Shown piece by piece: positions 1 through 13,004 of a stretch of 64,000 bases of DNA. Every line of letters begins with the position of its first letter. Position 1 is the stretch's first letter. The notes under the pieces were generated by a model, which searched no databases, was not told where the DNA came from, and saw only the letters and a program-made list of their open reading frames with translations. The position numbers were made by a program, and so were the translations under genes. The stretch is from Monarcha castaneiventris obscurior (taxonomy: Eukaryota > Chordata > Aves > Passeriformes > Monarchidae): NCBI GenBank assembly GCA_026261815.1, contig JAMPIT010000895.1, positions 248,001 to 312,000 on the forward strand, given 5' to 3'.

Positions 1-1658
1 GCATTCATTAACTTCATTAGAAACTTTGGCCACAACATTTTGCTTGACAGCTTCTAATTTTCCTTTTTTGGATAACTTTTTGAACTTTCTGTATCAGTAA
101 CACATTGTGAAGTCCTTGGTTATGGCTGTGGGCTTTTGGTGAAACAATAATTGATCTTTTAAATCAAACTGCCTTTATCATAACACATCACAAAGTGTAA
201 GAACTGCTTCATCTCTACCCAAAAGAAGTTGCTTTAGAAATTACAGTAGAATGTGACATAGATTATTTGATCTGATGGCTGAATATGCTTTCAACAAAAT
301 GTGATGTAGAGTCTGTCCTTTGATCTCATTTGTCCTCTTCAAGCATATTTCTGGAGTGTTTCATGTACAGAATTCATTTTGTACAGAATAATGCAGTGCT
401 ACAGAAATGAAGCCAGTAACATAAGTTCTGATGCTGAAAAACTGAAGCTGCAGAGCATTATCGCACATGAACAGCTTTATCACAGACAGACCTGTTCTTA
501 CAGGTGCTCTGCAAAGCTGTTACTGAGAATAAAACACCCAGGATCTTCAAATCAGAGTTTGAGGAGTTTGGCACTTGAATGCATTTGTTTTTTTCCCGGA
601 GTCTCTATGGCATTTCAGCTTTTCTTTATCACACCATAAATTCTCTACTTGCTATACACAGTCTTCACAAGTGTGAGAAGGAAGAAATAAGCACAAATAA
701 AACCGGGTCTTTCTGCAAGTCTTACTAAGACATCAAGTGTATTTGCTGTCACTGATGAGATTTTTGATTCTGGGAACAGCATTAATGCATTAGCCTGCAG
801 AAGCTCCCCTGAAAGCAGAGAAATAACATCTCCTCAAATTTAAGAGTGTAATAATGAATCATGAAGTGAATGAAGTGCCTGTTTGATAGTTGAGGAGGAG
901 GGTTCAAAGCAAGGCATCCAAATACATACAAAGCTTCTATGTCCTGTTGTAAGTGGGAGAAATAACTACAATTTTACTCACTAAAGGTTTCTGTTCATGC
1001 TATGTGAGTGAAAGGGGAAAGAAGACTCATCAGTCAGGAAGGGCGCTGGAGACAAGGAGCTAGATTAGATGGTGTGAGGTGGAAGAGAACAGGTTTATGT
1101 CAAAGTGACGAAGAAAGAAGGTACATTAACAGGTACATAAAGGCAGTAAGGATTAATGAGAAACAACAGGGAACTGAGGAGGGTGCAGAGCCAGAACTTG
1201 GGCTGAGCTCCATTACACCAGGGGCACTGTAGTCTCCAGCTCAGTGTTGAAGGCAGGTTCACACACACAGAGCTATCTTCATAGGATCCATAGCTGAGAA
1301 AACCCACTAACAAAAGAAGTTACTTTAGGCAAAAATAAAATTAAAAAATCAAAAGAAAACTCTCCCCATGTTCAGCGATGCAGAACTGAGACAGGGTCCC
1401 CGGATCAGGAGCATCCTGTCTTGGGAAGGGTATGGAACAGGAGTTAGAGGCTTGTGCAATGACAAGGAATCATTTGGACTTTTCCAGAGGCTAACAGCAA
1501 TTTCAGACACACAGCCTAAACTTCTTGATGCTAATGAAGAAGGTTTCTGCTAGCAGCTGGGTGTACCAGCTCACCAGAGCCAAATTCAAATGCTCCACCC
1601 TTTTTTCCTCTGTGTGATGCTGTAGCTGAGCAGGATTCCTCCACGATGCAACACAGTC

Positions 1659-1741
1659 TGACATCATTCCTTGATGATGATGTCATGTGTGGATGTTTGG
1701 AGGTGGTCATGCTTCCCATCTTGTGCATCATGATGTGCACA
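1659..1741. repeat. Pair of dyad (inverted-repeat) motifs
   Basis: TGACATCAT (1659-1667) is mirrored perfectly by ATGATGTCA (1677-1685) across a 9-base spacer. About 40 bases on, 1722-1741 is a near-palindrome with outer arms TGTGCA and TGCACA. The first dyad resembles paired ATF/CREB-type half sites (TGATGTCA), which is a sequence resemblance only. Short dyads arise by chance in 64 kb, so no function is claimed. Confidence 0.4.
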
Positions 1742-3580
1742 GGGCTTTCTTCCTATTTGGGGTTCCAGAAGTTTCCTTTCCTCATGGCTATAACTTGGTA
1801 AGTGCTTAGTATTTAAACTCAGTTTCAGAGTAATTTTATGGAAATAATTTTATCTATAGAGACCATTGAAAATGATTTCAGAATAATTTCAGAGCACATC
1901 AAGAATAATGAATAGGGAATCTTAACACTACATACATATTTCCATACAAATTACCAGATATGATTATTTCCATGATAAAAAGTGCCCAAAACTGTAGAAC
2001 ACACATGCAAAAGTAAAAATTTGTAACACATGCATGGGAGTGCTCTTTCATAAACACTTGCTTTGCGCTGCAGTAGATAGAGAGGATTAATATATTATGT
2101 GAGTACAGTAAATATTTCCTGATCCCTGAACACTTTTAAGTTTCAGCAGGATCTTGGGAAATATTCTATACAGCAATATATAATTAGAGTCAAACTTTTA
2201 ATATAGAAAGTTGGCGGACTGCTCCCGAAACTACACGTACAGATGCAAGACTGCACTGGGGGCTGTTCCTTCAATGATATTTGCAAATAGGTATTTAAAA
2301 GTTTATCCTTTTTCATGTGCAAGTTTCCTAATACTTCAACACAGCTTCTTTCATCTGCAAGCCAATTGATAGTTTATAGCCCACAGAGGCTCTGTTCTAA
2401 GTGGCGATGATGGTAGAGAGAAATCAGATCCAAGATGGTCGTTGAAATTCTTGTTTGTTACAATATTTGGAGTTCAAATCCTGAGTATGAAAAAAATACT
2501 TCATTAGATTTTTACAGTGTTACATTTGCTCTGCTGTTAGCCTACTGTCTCCTTTTCTTGCTAATCTATCCAGCATATTTGTGTAGGCGAGTGAATTAAA
2601 ACACTACACAACTGGAGTATGTATATTTGGATTTCACTCTGAAGTGAGTTGCATCATCTGATGATTTCTGGCTGATAGGTAAAAGGAGGTTGACTAACAG
2701 GTGAAAACATTAAAGTCAGTTTTGGCTTTGAGTTTTCTTGATTCCTGTACAGATGGAGTTTTCTGGAAAAAGACAAAATAATTACAGTATCTTTATATGC
2801 TCACTGCTATAATTCATTCTTCACTTGTTGCTTAGTGTTTCCTGTACAGAATCATTAATTGCCCCAATTTTCTTTCAAATACATGAGTTAAAAACTTCTG
2901 TTCTTCCATTTCTTTTGGTAAAGCCACTTTAAAACTCTTCAGAATTATTTCAAGATTCATAAATGTATCATATCACAAAAAAAGCTTGCCCTGTAGCTTC
3001 ATGATTAATTTCTGCAGCCAGATGTATTCTTCCTTTTTCCTCTTAGTTCCAGTTTCTGCTCTGAGTTCTCCAAACTCCAGCAGCACTGCCTTTGTGAAAA
3101 CACAATGACCCAACAGTCACAGCTAGTATTGTGTGTAAGTAGGGGGTAACAGGAGTTCCTTAAAGCTTTTCTAAGTGTGAGAACCATAGCAATGGAGTAG
3201 TATTGTTTAAGTATATTTTGTGTTTTGATAATAGAATTTTCTTTGGCTAACAAGGCCAGAGTATTTTGACCTAAATTTCTGTGTAAGTATGTTTAAAAAC
3301 TCTATGCCCAAGGGATTTGTTATTTGTAGTTTACACAGTGTGGGGATTTTCAAATGATGGGCAGAAAGCACTGTTACAAAAAGGATTATTTTCCATTTAA
3401 GATGTGTGACAAATAGTGACTAGACTTATTTTCATCTCCTATATCCATCAAAATGTATCATTTGACTATTGTTTATGTTCGAGAAATGGACTGTTCCATA
3501 TCGTGCCTTTTCACTTAAGACTTTTTATATTTTCATGTGAAAAAAAAATAAAAAAGACTGTACCACAGTGATAACTATAG

Positions 3581-3621
3581 GTGTAAGAACATTGATTCTA
3601 AGTGTAAGAACACTGAGTCAA
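3581..3621. repeat. Short imperfect direct repeat
   Basis: Two adjacent copies of a unit of about 20 bases both begin GTGTAAGAACA (3581 and 3602) and differ at a few positions toward their ends. It is a local tandem duplication with no evident function. Confidence 0.6.
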
Positions 3622-5655
3622 AATCATTTGGTCTTATCTGGTCTTGGTTCCAATGTGGACATAGGCTACTGAAAGGGTTCAACTTGCTCTTATGTTTAAA
3701 CTTTCCTGTTTTCCTATTATCCAAGCCATTCTCCTATTAGGAGCTTGTTTGAGCTCTTGTGACATTTCAGTATTGCCAGGCCTGCAGGTGTTGAAGCTGT
3801 GCCCATAATGGCCGGAGTTCAAAGTTAAGGACTTAATTCTGTAACAAAAGAATCTCCTCTAACAAGGTGCAAGCATGGACAGTGAGCTGTCAATTGGTGA
3901 CCCTATTACCAATGCCCACATGAAAAATACGGACATTTCTGCTTAGCCTGGTCCATCACAACCAGTTCAGTTCAAATAGTTCAATTCTGCAAGGTAGCCA
4001 GAGCCTTAAGAGCCCACCTTCTCTGTGCAGAGATGGGGACACATTCTTTGTCTTGAAAGATCTTGGGAAGAGAAGCTTTGCACACCCAAGTTTCAGCTCC
4101 AAAGGGCTAAACCAAATAACCACTGAGATGATTTCCAGGAATGTAAAGAATAAAAAACATGCATAGTTTAGAAGGTCATGGTCTCTGGCATTTTTATTTT
4201 TTTATTTTTAAACTATAGCTATTAGCAGTATTTATCTGGTTGTTGTTCTGTTGGATTTGCAACTCAGCCATGCCTAAGGTCAGCAGTTTTTATTGTTAAA
4301 GACCATTTAGGAGCTCTTATTTATTGATATCTTGCATAATTTATGCTTTCCGTCTCCAGATAGGAATACACAATGTAGTATAGGTTTCTAATGATGTACC
4401 AAGTGGAGAAGCTGTGGAGAACAATGGGTTGATATTATATTAGAAAATGTAATGACTGGATGTGTATCTTCCTTTAATTGTTGACCTGTTTGTTGTGACC
4501 TGCTGCTGACCTCTTTAAGAACATTTTTCTTTTCATATACATACATTTGGCTGGCCTAATACCTTTCCTAGGTAATTATGCCTCATGTAGATAGTATCTG
4601 TGCCAGGCAGATGGATGAATTGTGACTTGACTCACCAGTTTCCAAAACCAGCAATCAGTTTCTAGTGATGCTTTAGAATTAAAATGGTTCTCTCACTGGA
4701 ATAGGAGCTCTAGAAAACATTTAATTAAAATTATAATCTGTTATAAACACTTTGTGATATGCAGTGTATCTTTGCCTTGGGGAAATTGCCAATAGACTTC
4801 TAGTTTTCACGGTGATCATTATGACTTCTTCAAAAATGACCCTATAGAAAGATTCCTTTAGCCAGGTGCCATATTAAGAATATGAGGGGGCAGGAGGGGA
4901 AGCCATCAAAAAAAAAATGGTCTGGAACATATTAGGAGTCCCCATGAGCTCATACCTAATATCAGAAGGTATTTTCAGTAGTCAGAAACTACTGACCAAA
5001 TAATGCCCCTTTTCCCCTAAGATCCAAAAGGCAATCATATTCACAGTGAGAAGTAAAACACAGGATGCTGAACATGGATTTACAGTGGTTTAACTGAACC
5101 AGTTTATTTAAACAGGTAAAAACTTGTGTGTGGGGAAAACCTTCCTAAACTGGAACATTTTACTTCATATTTGGAGTAGTTTTCCTTTCCATCTGCTCAT
5201 GTTTAATTTGAAAACTGGTCCCTAGGTGCATTGAGAAATCATTACATGATTATGTGCCTTCAGCTCATACTCTCAGTTTCACTGATGCTGATGTTAAGCA
5301 GATAAAATTAACACTTTTATTTTTCCCTGTATCTGCTGCTGCTTGGCTAGAATAGACGTTTTCACTGTTGTGCTCTATGCAAATTTCTTTGCACCAGATA
5401 GTTCGCAACTAAAGGAGAGTTGCTTCTGTTTTCATGAAAAGTAGGACTCTTTGCAAATTACTGACTGCTTGTGGTGGTTCGAATGTGGCTGGATGCCAGG
5501 TACCCACCAAAAGCAACTCTATCACTCCCTTCTGCAGCTGGGCAGGGGAGAGAAAACACAACGAAAGGCTGATGAGTTGTGATCAGGACAAGGAGAGATC
5601 ACTCACTGATTACTGCCACAGGTGAAACAGACTTGACTTGGGGAAATTAACTGAA

Positions 5656-5661
5656 TTTATT
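5656..5661 (-). promoter_or_regulatory. LTR polyadenylation signal AATAAA
   Basis: TTTATT on the plus strand reads AATAAA on the minus strand, in the 3' third of the LTR where the R-region polyadenylation signal would be expected. It is intact in sequence. Whether it is used is unknown. Confidence 0.55.
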
Positions 5662-5850
5662 ACCAATCAAAATCAGAGCAGGATAATGAGCAGTAAAACA
5701 AATCTTAAAAGCACTTTCCCATCACCTCTTCCTCCTTACCCAGCTCTACCTCCTCCCACCCAGTGGGGCACACAGAAGGAGAATGGGGGTTACACTCAGT
5801 TACAACATGTTTTTTCTGCTGCTGCTTCCTCCTAAGGGAAAGGAGTCCTT

Positions 5851-6250
5851 GCCCTGCTCCGGCATGGGATCCCTCCCACAGGAGACAGTCCTCCATGGAC
5901 TTGTCCAGTGTGAGTCCCTCCTAAGTGCTGCAGTTCTTCGTGAACTGTTCCACTGTGGATCCTTTCCACAGGGTTGATCCTTCAGGAACAGCTCGCTCTA
6001 GTGTGGGTCCCCCACAGGGTCACAAGTCCTAAACCTGCTCCAGAATGGGCTTCTCTCTCAATGGGGCCACAGGATCCTGCTCCAGTGCAGACTTCCCACA
6101 AGGTCACAGCCTCCTTCAGGCATCCACCCGCTCTGGTGTGGTCTCGTCCACTGACTGCAGGTGGATCTCCTGTGGATCTCCATGGGCTGCAGGGGCACAG
6201 CTGCCTCACCATGGTCTGCACCATGGGTCACAGGGGAATTTCAGTTCTGG
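5851..6250 (-). repeat. Internal minisatellite of the LTR, about eight units
   Basis: Within the LTR, a unit of roughly 38-52 bases recurs about eight times. Each unit carries a variant of 'ctgctccagtgtgggtcc' followed by a 'cacaggg'-like piece. The units differ by 20-40 percent by eye. The array is typical of this LTR family in birds, and its high GC content contrasts with the AT-rich flanks. Confidence 0.75.
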
Positions 6251-8251
6251 CACCTCCTCCCCCTCCTTCTCCACTGACCTTGGTCTCTGAAGAGTTGTTC
6301 CTCTTACTTATTCTCACTCCTCTCCTCTGGTCAAAATTATGTCTATTCAATAATGTTTTTCCTACTAAAATCTGTTATCCCAGAGACTATCATTGCTGAT
6401 TGGCTCAGCCTTGGCCAGTGGCAGGTCTCTCTTGGAGTCTCCTGGCACTGGCTCTGCTGGCTGTAGAGGAAGCATGCAGAAGCTCCTCACAGAAGCCATC
6501 TCTGTAAGCCCCTGCTCCAAAATCTGGCTATGCAAACCCAATACATGCAATGAGGAGTATAGTGAAAGACAGTGCAGTTTCAATTTTTCTCTTCTTCAGT
6601 TCTTTCCTTAGTTCTTTCAACTTATATTTGTGCTTATACCAGTTCCTTATTAAAACTGTCACCGTAGTAAAACTATTGCAGTGTGTAAATTACTGTATAT
6701 TAGCGTAGTTTAAATCAAAATGTGAACGACCTCCAGATTTTGTCCTTGTTTAGCTGAACTGTTTTAAAACTTCACAGTCAGTTAAGTCATACCTCTTGGT
6801 TAAATTGGCATTACATTACATATGTAAGAATATTAATAGCTTCTTACAATTTCTTCATAAAACATTAACGCAATCAGGATGATAAGTGTGAAGAGAATGC
6901 AGAAGAAAAGTGAAATTATCTTCTATGAATTTTTTCACAAAGTAAATCTGACCTTGTGGATTGACCCACATCTTTATTCTGCAAATTCTCTCTGGTAACC
7001 TAGAGCAAAGGTGGCCAGTCATACTGGGCATGTGAAGCAAATTGTCTCAGGATCACAGCAGCCTTTTGAAGATTATCAGCTTGTTTGACATTTTTTGTGT
7101 GTCACTTCACTTTTAGATGCAGTGTGCTCACTGAATTTAATCTGAAATTCAGAATTACTCCTGTCCATGGAATTGTTTGTCACCCTTTCTCTGGAATGCA
7201 GCTGTGGATTACTCTAAATTCAGATTCGTGGCTAAATGGAAAATTTGCAATTTTTAAGGATTACTTTTTAAGGATTTGACTGTATATTTGTCTGTAGTGC
7301 TGATCATATTAGATTTTCAAATATTATAAAGCCATGGTGCATTGCAGAGAATGATCAAAATTGCCTGTATATTTACAGGTAATGAATTAATAGCATCACA
7401 CCTGTCTGTATACTTGCAGGAAATCCTTCATTTATTAATCACAGTTTGTTTTCTGTGTAATTAATGTTGTTTGCCACTCTTTTACTATATCCTTTACTAA
7501 GACAGCAGACAGCTGTGTTTTGCCAGGTCTCTCCCTCTCCTCTCTCTGTACTATCACATCAAATGAAAGCTTTCAAACTCTGTATTAATTAAAGCAGCTG
7601 AAGCTTGAATTGAGTTCAACTCTTGCTAATACCCTGCTAAGTACTTAAACAAGTCAATCTAGAGATTGCTTGGTAAGTCTAATTATACTCTTAGGAATAT
7701 ATGGGACTGAAAGGTCATTTCTTGTTGACTATATCTACAGACAAAGCAACATCATGAATCTTTAACAGATCCAGTTATCTTTTGGAGTTATTATCAAGTA
7801 TGGTATAGTGGTGGGTCAGGCCAAGTCACATGCAAATTTTAACAAAAAAATTAAAGTAAGCAAAGATGGCATTACATTGTAAATGCTGATACTTAAGGGT
7901 ATATGTGAGTATGGCAGAGGACTCAGCTGGATTTTAAGTACATGAACTTACATTCTCATTTTTAAGTTGCATTTTACTCTTTCTGAGGAGAAGCTTATTT
8001 GATAGGGACCATGGAATGTCATTTTGAAATACTATGGGATGTATTTAAAATGCAAATCCAAAATTTGCCTATCTGCTTGTATCACTGAAGGAGGTCATGG
8101 CACTCACGTATGCAGCAGAACTGCATAGGGTCACTTGAGTAGTTGTGTTTAAAATGTTAACCTGATTGATTTTCCAGCAGCCAGCCCATGAAATTGTATG
8201 ACAAAACCACTTAAAACACTGAAATAGAATGAACTGCACTTTTAAAACACA

Positions 8252-8278
8252 GATTTTTTTTTTTTATTTTTTTTTTTC
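8252..8278. repeat. T-rich tract
   Basis: Two long T runs separated by a single A. It could be a low-complexity expansion or the tail of an unrecognised minus-strand retrocopy; nothing beside it supports the latter. Confidence 0.7.
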
Positions 8279-9532
8279 ACTTTGGTAAGAAAGGAAGTCA
8301 GGAATTTTTTGCTGTGAGCTCGTTTTCAGAATATAGTGTGTGCTTTGATGAGTGAAGCATGTGGGTGCAGACGTGTTCATAAAAGCATGTTGAAGGCAGG
8401 AACTAGTTGAGGTGCATGTATGAACAGCATTACTCTCTGTGCTATAATCTCTCCAGAAAAAGTCAGTACGACTTCAGATCTGAAAACAGTGCCCTGTAAT
8501 AATATTGATATGACTGAAAACAGAAGCAGGGTAAGAGCGGGACAAAGGCAGGTTGGTTGGATGAAAACTTTCTCAATTTTACACATGGATTTAAAGCATT
8601 TTTCATGGGGAAAAAGAAAATAAACCTCAAATGTGTGTCATAAAATCTCCAGAGAATTACTCCTTAAAATCACCTTCTAAATTATGTTGCATCATATTTC
8701 ATTGAAGGTAACAATCAGCTAGAGTTTTATTGATTTATTGTCCAATTTCAACTAAGTAAGAAAATAGTGGGATATTGTGGCAGCTGTCATAAATGTATGA
8801 AGTCCTTTCCCTCAGTTCCTTGTTTTTCAGTATGTATCAATATTCCATTGTAAAACTACCCTGACAGGGAAAAGCCGTCTCTCCCCTTCCCTGTTAAGAA
8901 GAATGTTCCTCTGGCAGGTAAGTGGCTCTTCACATGTGGCTAGCACAAGGTCAGTCTTCCAAGCTGTTTGTTCAGAGTATAGTTTTATCCATCACAGAAC
9001 AGATAAACACCCTAATGTTCTACTGTCAACATATTTATTATCTGAATGCTGGAAGTTAACATAGATACTGTCATCTGAAAAAACCCCACAGTGCAACGCA
9101 TGAATGTTGTGCCATAAGCTTTCACATAAATTTTACGGAAGAGCTCCTTCTAGAAGCTTTAATCTGATACACATAAAATGAAAGCCTTTTTTTAAGTGTA
9201 TGGTGAGTAGAGAAATGCTGCAAGCTTCATTTAATGTCCTTGCTGACTTTGTACTTATTCTCCGTTGAAGGATTTTTGTGTATTTTCTTTGATTCTGCAG
9301 TCAAGTCTATTCATCACCTCTTAAAGCAAACCCAGAACTTGCTATCTTCCAGCCAGTTTTAACAAATTACCACTGTGGTTTCTGGTATTCTCTTGTGCTT
9401 AAGCAGTAACCCTCTGCAGCTAAAATGGAATACTGAATTAGCAGTAATTTGAAGATGTACATATAAATGTGGCTTCTGTTATCTTGCTTGGTTTTTACTG
9501 GCTTGTGAGGGGAAAAAGGAAGGAATAAATAA

Positions 9533-9565
9533 GGATGATGAGGATGATGATGATGATAATGGATA
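9533..9565. repeat. (GAT)n microsatellite
   Basis: An interrupted GAT/GGAT triplet repeat of about ten units. The shadow histidine-rich open frame on the minus strand here is simply this repeat translated. Confidence 0.85.
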
Positions 9566-10305
9566 ACCAATGTAAATATAAGCCTAGTCAAAGAACAGCC
9601 ATAGATAAATTACTTCTGCAAGATATTAGGATATGAAAGCCGAGAAGAAGCCTCAAGATCTATTCTCATTCAAGTCTCTGTTCTAAAGTAGGATGAGACA
9701 CATCACCATCCTTAAAAGATACTAAGGAGTCTGGAAAACCTCCTGTGTTGGTATTTTCCGAATCTCAATTGACTAAAAAGCACTGGAAAGAGTTTTTATT
9801 ACAGCTATGGGTTTGTGGTTTGGTTTTTTTTTTCCCAGTCCATTCTCACAGAGCAGATTAGGATGATTGTAACTTGCTCTATTCCAAGTGAATGCAGGAA
9901 ACAACTAAGGGTCACCTGGCTGTAACAATTTCCCATACTGGAAGGCTATTATTGTCTCTCTTGTTCTTCTGGTAAAATGCTATCACCCCAGACTTTTTGT
10001 ATTGTTGATGTCTAGTCAGTTGTTCCCAATATATTTATGTGCATGTGCATTGTCCAGTCCTGATTTTTTAAAGCTGTTCTTAAAATTGCAAAAATTTTCT
10101 CAACTCAGTAACATCTGCAGGGTTTATACACATACAAACTATTTTCATCTAAACCATTCACCACAATGGCAGGTTTTCCAGGACCTGAGACAAGACATTG
10201 CAGATCTTCTTTATACCTTTTCTCAGCTTGATGGAGAAGAGCTGATAACTATCCTTTAACCTGCGTGCAATTCAATCTTGACCATATTTCTCTCTTCTGC
10301 TTCTG

Positions 10306-10665
10306 GAATATCACATGTGACAGCATCAACAGCTTTAGTGGTCAGGCTATATCACATCTACTGCCTGTCCCTTATCCACTACAGCAGCTGGTCTGTCAGA
10401 GAAGGAAATGAGATTGGCCTGGCTGATTTCTTCTTGGAAAATCCATGTTGTCTGTTCCCAATCACATTATTACCCTTAAGGTCTTTAAAAATTGATTGTT
10501 TAATAATTTGCTTTACTGTCTTTCCAGCTATTGAAACTAGAGGACTGCTTTTCACTCCTTTCCAACTGCTTTTTCCATTTGTAAGGACAGGTGCTGTGTT
10601 TGGTCTCTTGTCTCCAAGTTCATCATTCTCTCTAAATTCTCAATGAACTTCAGTTGGTTCGTTAT
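10306..10665 (-). mobile_element. Ancient CR1 LINE fragment: part of ORF2 reverse transcriptase
   Basis: Read on the minus strand, this matches the central reverse-transcriptase region of CR1. Conceptual translation shows 'IAGKTVKQIIKQSI' followed shortly by 'NNVIGNRQHGF', the CR1 block usually reading 'VPGKIMEQIIKQ' then 'QHGF.KGKSC'. Further down, frame and sense are lost through stops and indels, so the copy is dead. Both ends are degraded. Neither the element's 3' end nor a target-site duplication is visible. The divergence is high, so I take it as an old, pre-passerine insertion. The identification rests on my recall of CR1 protein motifs and is strong for that class. Confidence 0.85.
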
Positions 10666-10680
10666 ATACTGTGCAGGGGC

Positions 10681-13004
10681 CACCACCAGGCCTGGCCAAC
10701 CTGAGAACATCTGAGTTACTAAAATTATTTGACTATTTTTTCCCCCTGGTAATAAAAAGTCTGTACAGCTATGTTGATTTTTTTTTTTTTTTACCCTTTT
10801 GTGCCAGTAATCCACTATTTCAAAGGTGAGGAGTGGGGGTGTATTTAAAAAAAAAATTGTATTATAGCCGTTGAAGATGTTTGATACAGATGCACTGTGG
10901 ATTGCTGCTGTGATAAAACTAAAACTGACTATAAATCAAGCTTTCAAACAAGTTTAGGTTCTGTTGAGCCATGGTTCACAAGCCAAATTGAGGCATTACA
11001 GTTTTGAAATGTGTTTAAACCTGGCTCTGGGTAAAATCTCTAATGCAGCAGCCATCTCTGCCAGAGCACTGTAGTTGAGGTAAACACAAAATGATCTCCA
11101 GAGGTCCCTGTGTGTCCCCAGAGACTACCTGTGAAGTCCAGGTGAGTCTGTTAAGGTACCTGAACGATAGAGGCTACACTGGAGGAATGAAGGTGTTTAG
11201 CACAGGTGTCTGGTGACACACTGGTACTGAGAGATGCAGGTAATACATCTGCCATGCCTGTTCGTTTCTTTGTATCTCAAAGAACTTTAGAACCATGTAA
11301 GATTTCTGTGAGCCCCACTGGGATTGCATTAGCAAAACCAGTATGGCCTGAGCCCTGGGACATTTATTTTTTGAATACTGCATATAACTTCACTACATAT
11401 ATTGTTATAGGGCACAGCTTTGGCCTGTGTCAATTAGCACTTTCTCAGATCATCTCATTCATGAAGTAGGGCTTGTTCCAAGGAGGCGTGGTGAATGAAG
11501 CCATTATTTGGGGGATGGAGTGAAATTTTTTGGATCTGAGCTGAGCCATCCATACTCCTTACAATGAGGAGGAGAAGTGGGTTTGGTTTTTTTGTTTGGT
11601 TTTATTTGGGTTTGGGGTTTTTGGGGGCATGTGTGTGTGTGGGTCTTTTGGGTTTTTTTGTGTTGGTTGATTGATTTGGTTTTGTTTGTTTGGGGTGGGG
11701 TATTTTGTAATGTGTTTCAAATAGAGACAGTGAGGCTGGGTCTTAGATCTGACTGCTGTTCATGCGCTTTTGTAAATGCTGCCCTTTTGTCACATTAGTT
11801 TACAACTAAATAAGTACCTCTGTGATAGAAATTATATCCTCATGATGTAGACTGTCTCGTCTGCTGTGTGAAATACCTCTCTTCAAAAAACTTGATCTGT
11901 GTAACATGCTAATAGCATGGAAGATGGTCACTTACTAATTATTAACTATGTTGATATTGTTTCTGCAAAGTAATATAAAGTAGGAAAATACATTAAAGAT
12001 GTTCATTAATTTGCTTTTCTCCACAGAAAATTAGTTTAAAACTTTCTGTTAAATGAGAAAATAGAATGGGAAAAAAGTGGCATCAGCAACATTTAATACA
12101 GCACAAAAGACCAGTGGTCAGTGAAACCTCTTATTAACTTGCACTTTTTAAGGGTATGTATTCAATCTTTACCAGGCCCTCCAGCCTTGCAGAGAAGCAT
12201 TGGGCTGGAAGGGAATGTTGCTCCATTTGAAACAGCTATCTACAGAGTGTAAGTACATTATAACTGCATTGATAGTTCTGTTATCACAGCATGAGTCTAT
12301 CAGACTCGGTGAGGTTGCTAAGTAATCAGTCAATTGCAGGTCTTTCTTAAGTAGGGCTCTGGAAAATAAAAAGAATGCTGTATAGAAAAGTATTGCTCTT
12401 GGTGTTTATTTCCAGTGGTGGAACTTATTTCAGTAAAATACTGGTATATTTTATGCAAAGATGGAACTGTGTGACAAATCCACACTTACAGTACTGATGC
12501 TCTAATGTGAGACTCTGCCATACTGAATAGCACTAACGCACAAGGCTGCTTCGAGATGCAAAAGAAAAATGGATAAGAAGGAAATAGAGATGCAAATCTG
12601 ATGGGCATGAGAGAATGGTATCTATCACATTTGAAACAGGTCATCTGTAGCAATAAACTGCTAGTTTCAAAACTGATACCCTTACAGATATAATGATGGT
12701 TCAGAAAATAGCTGCCATATCAAACAGAAGTCGGATTGTCTATTACTGCAACAGCAGGATCACCTTTACAATTGCCTGTTGCAAGGTGTCATTAAAAAGA
12801 TTGGTTGAATCTTTGGGCAATCTGAGCACTGATGCCAACATGTGAAAAATGCAATCTAGAGCAATTTTATTTCCCCTGAAATATTTCTGGTGTTAATATC
12901 ACCAGGCATTTGCTGTTTGGAAACTTGGATTTCAAACTTACCTCGTAAATCTTAATTTCATAGCTTTCTAATTGAAATTTTGAAGTATTCTTTTGTGAAG
13001 AGCT
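10681..13004. other. No gene recognised; AT-rich DNA with a G/T tract
   Basis: No exon, RNA gene or further transposon recognised. It contains a run of 15 T at 10778-10792 and the G/T-rich tract at 11578-11705. The remaining open frames are short and without domain character. Confidence 0.6.
11578..11705 (+). repeat. G/T-rich low-complexity tract with G runs on the plus strand
   Basis: About 125 bases almost free of C and poor in A, made of TTTGG, TTTGGG and GGGG blocks plus a short GT repeat. Several runs of three or more G lie close together, so the plus strand could form a G-quadruplex. The hydrophobic open frame read across it is an artefact of composition. Confidence 0.85.

Larger units (their letters stand above)
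1..5469. other. No gene recognised; AT-rich single-copy-looking DNA
   Basis: I see no coding exon, RNA gene or recognisable transposon here. The open frames are short, lack domain signatures and look like chance. Small structures only: two dyads near 1659-1741 and an imperfect direct repeat of about 20 bases at 3581-3621 (listed separately). The stretch is most simply intronic or intergenic. Confidence 0.6.
5470..6545 (-). mobile_element. Solo LTR of an avian endogenous retrovirus (minisatellite-bearing family)
   Basis: Read on the minus strand the element starts TGTATTGGGT (6545 inward) and ends in CCACCACA (5470 side), the TG...CA ends of a retroviral LTR. I recognise the family from bird genomes: a 5' part with a 'cagcttctcacagaag' type stretch, a CCAAT-rich segment, then a GC-rich repeated middle and an AT-rich 3' part. 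An AATAAA polyadenylation signal lies on the minus strand at 5661-5656. At about 1.08 kb it is near full length. No gag, pol or env sequence flanks it, so it is a solo LTR. The flanking bases show no clear target-site duplication, suggesting age or slightly wrong ends. I think it is ERVL-like but cannot prove the class. The open frames of 80-141 codons inside it are by-products of its GC-rich repeats. Confidence 0.88.
6546..10305. other. No gene recognised; AT-rich DNA with small simple repeats
   Basis: No exon, RNA gene or clear transposon was found. It contains a T-rich tract near 8252-8278 and a GAT repeat at 9533-9565. The open frames are short and featureless. Confidence 0.6.

Noticed and set aside
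4138..4150. GGAATGTAAAGAA, matching most of the 5' half of miR-1
   Set aside because: No opposite arm able to form a precursor hairpin is visible upstream or downstream, and the remaining mature sequence differs.
5974..6399. 141-codon open frame and its overlapping shadows
   Set aside because: Entirely inside the LTR minisatellite. All three frames and both strands are open in parts because of the repeat composition.
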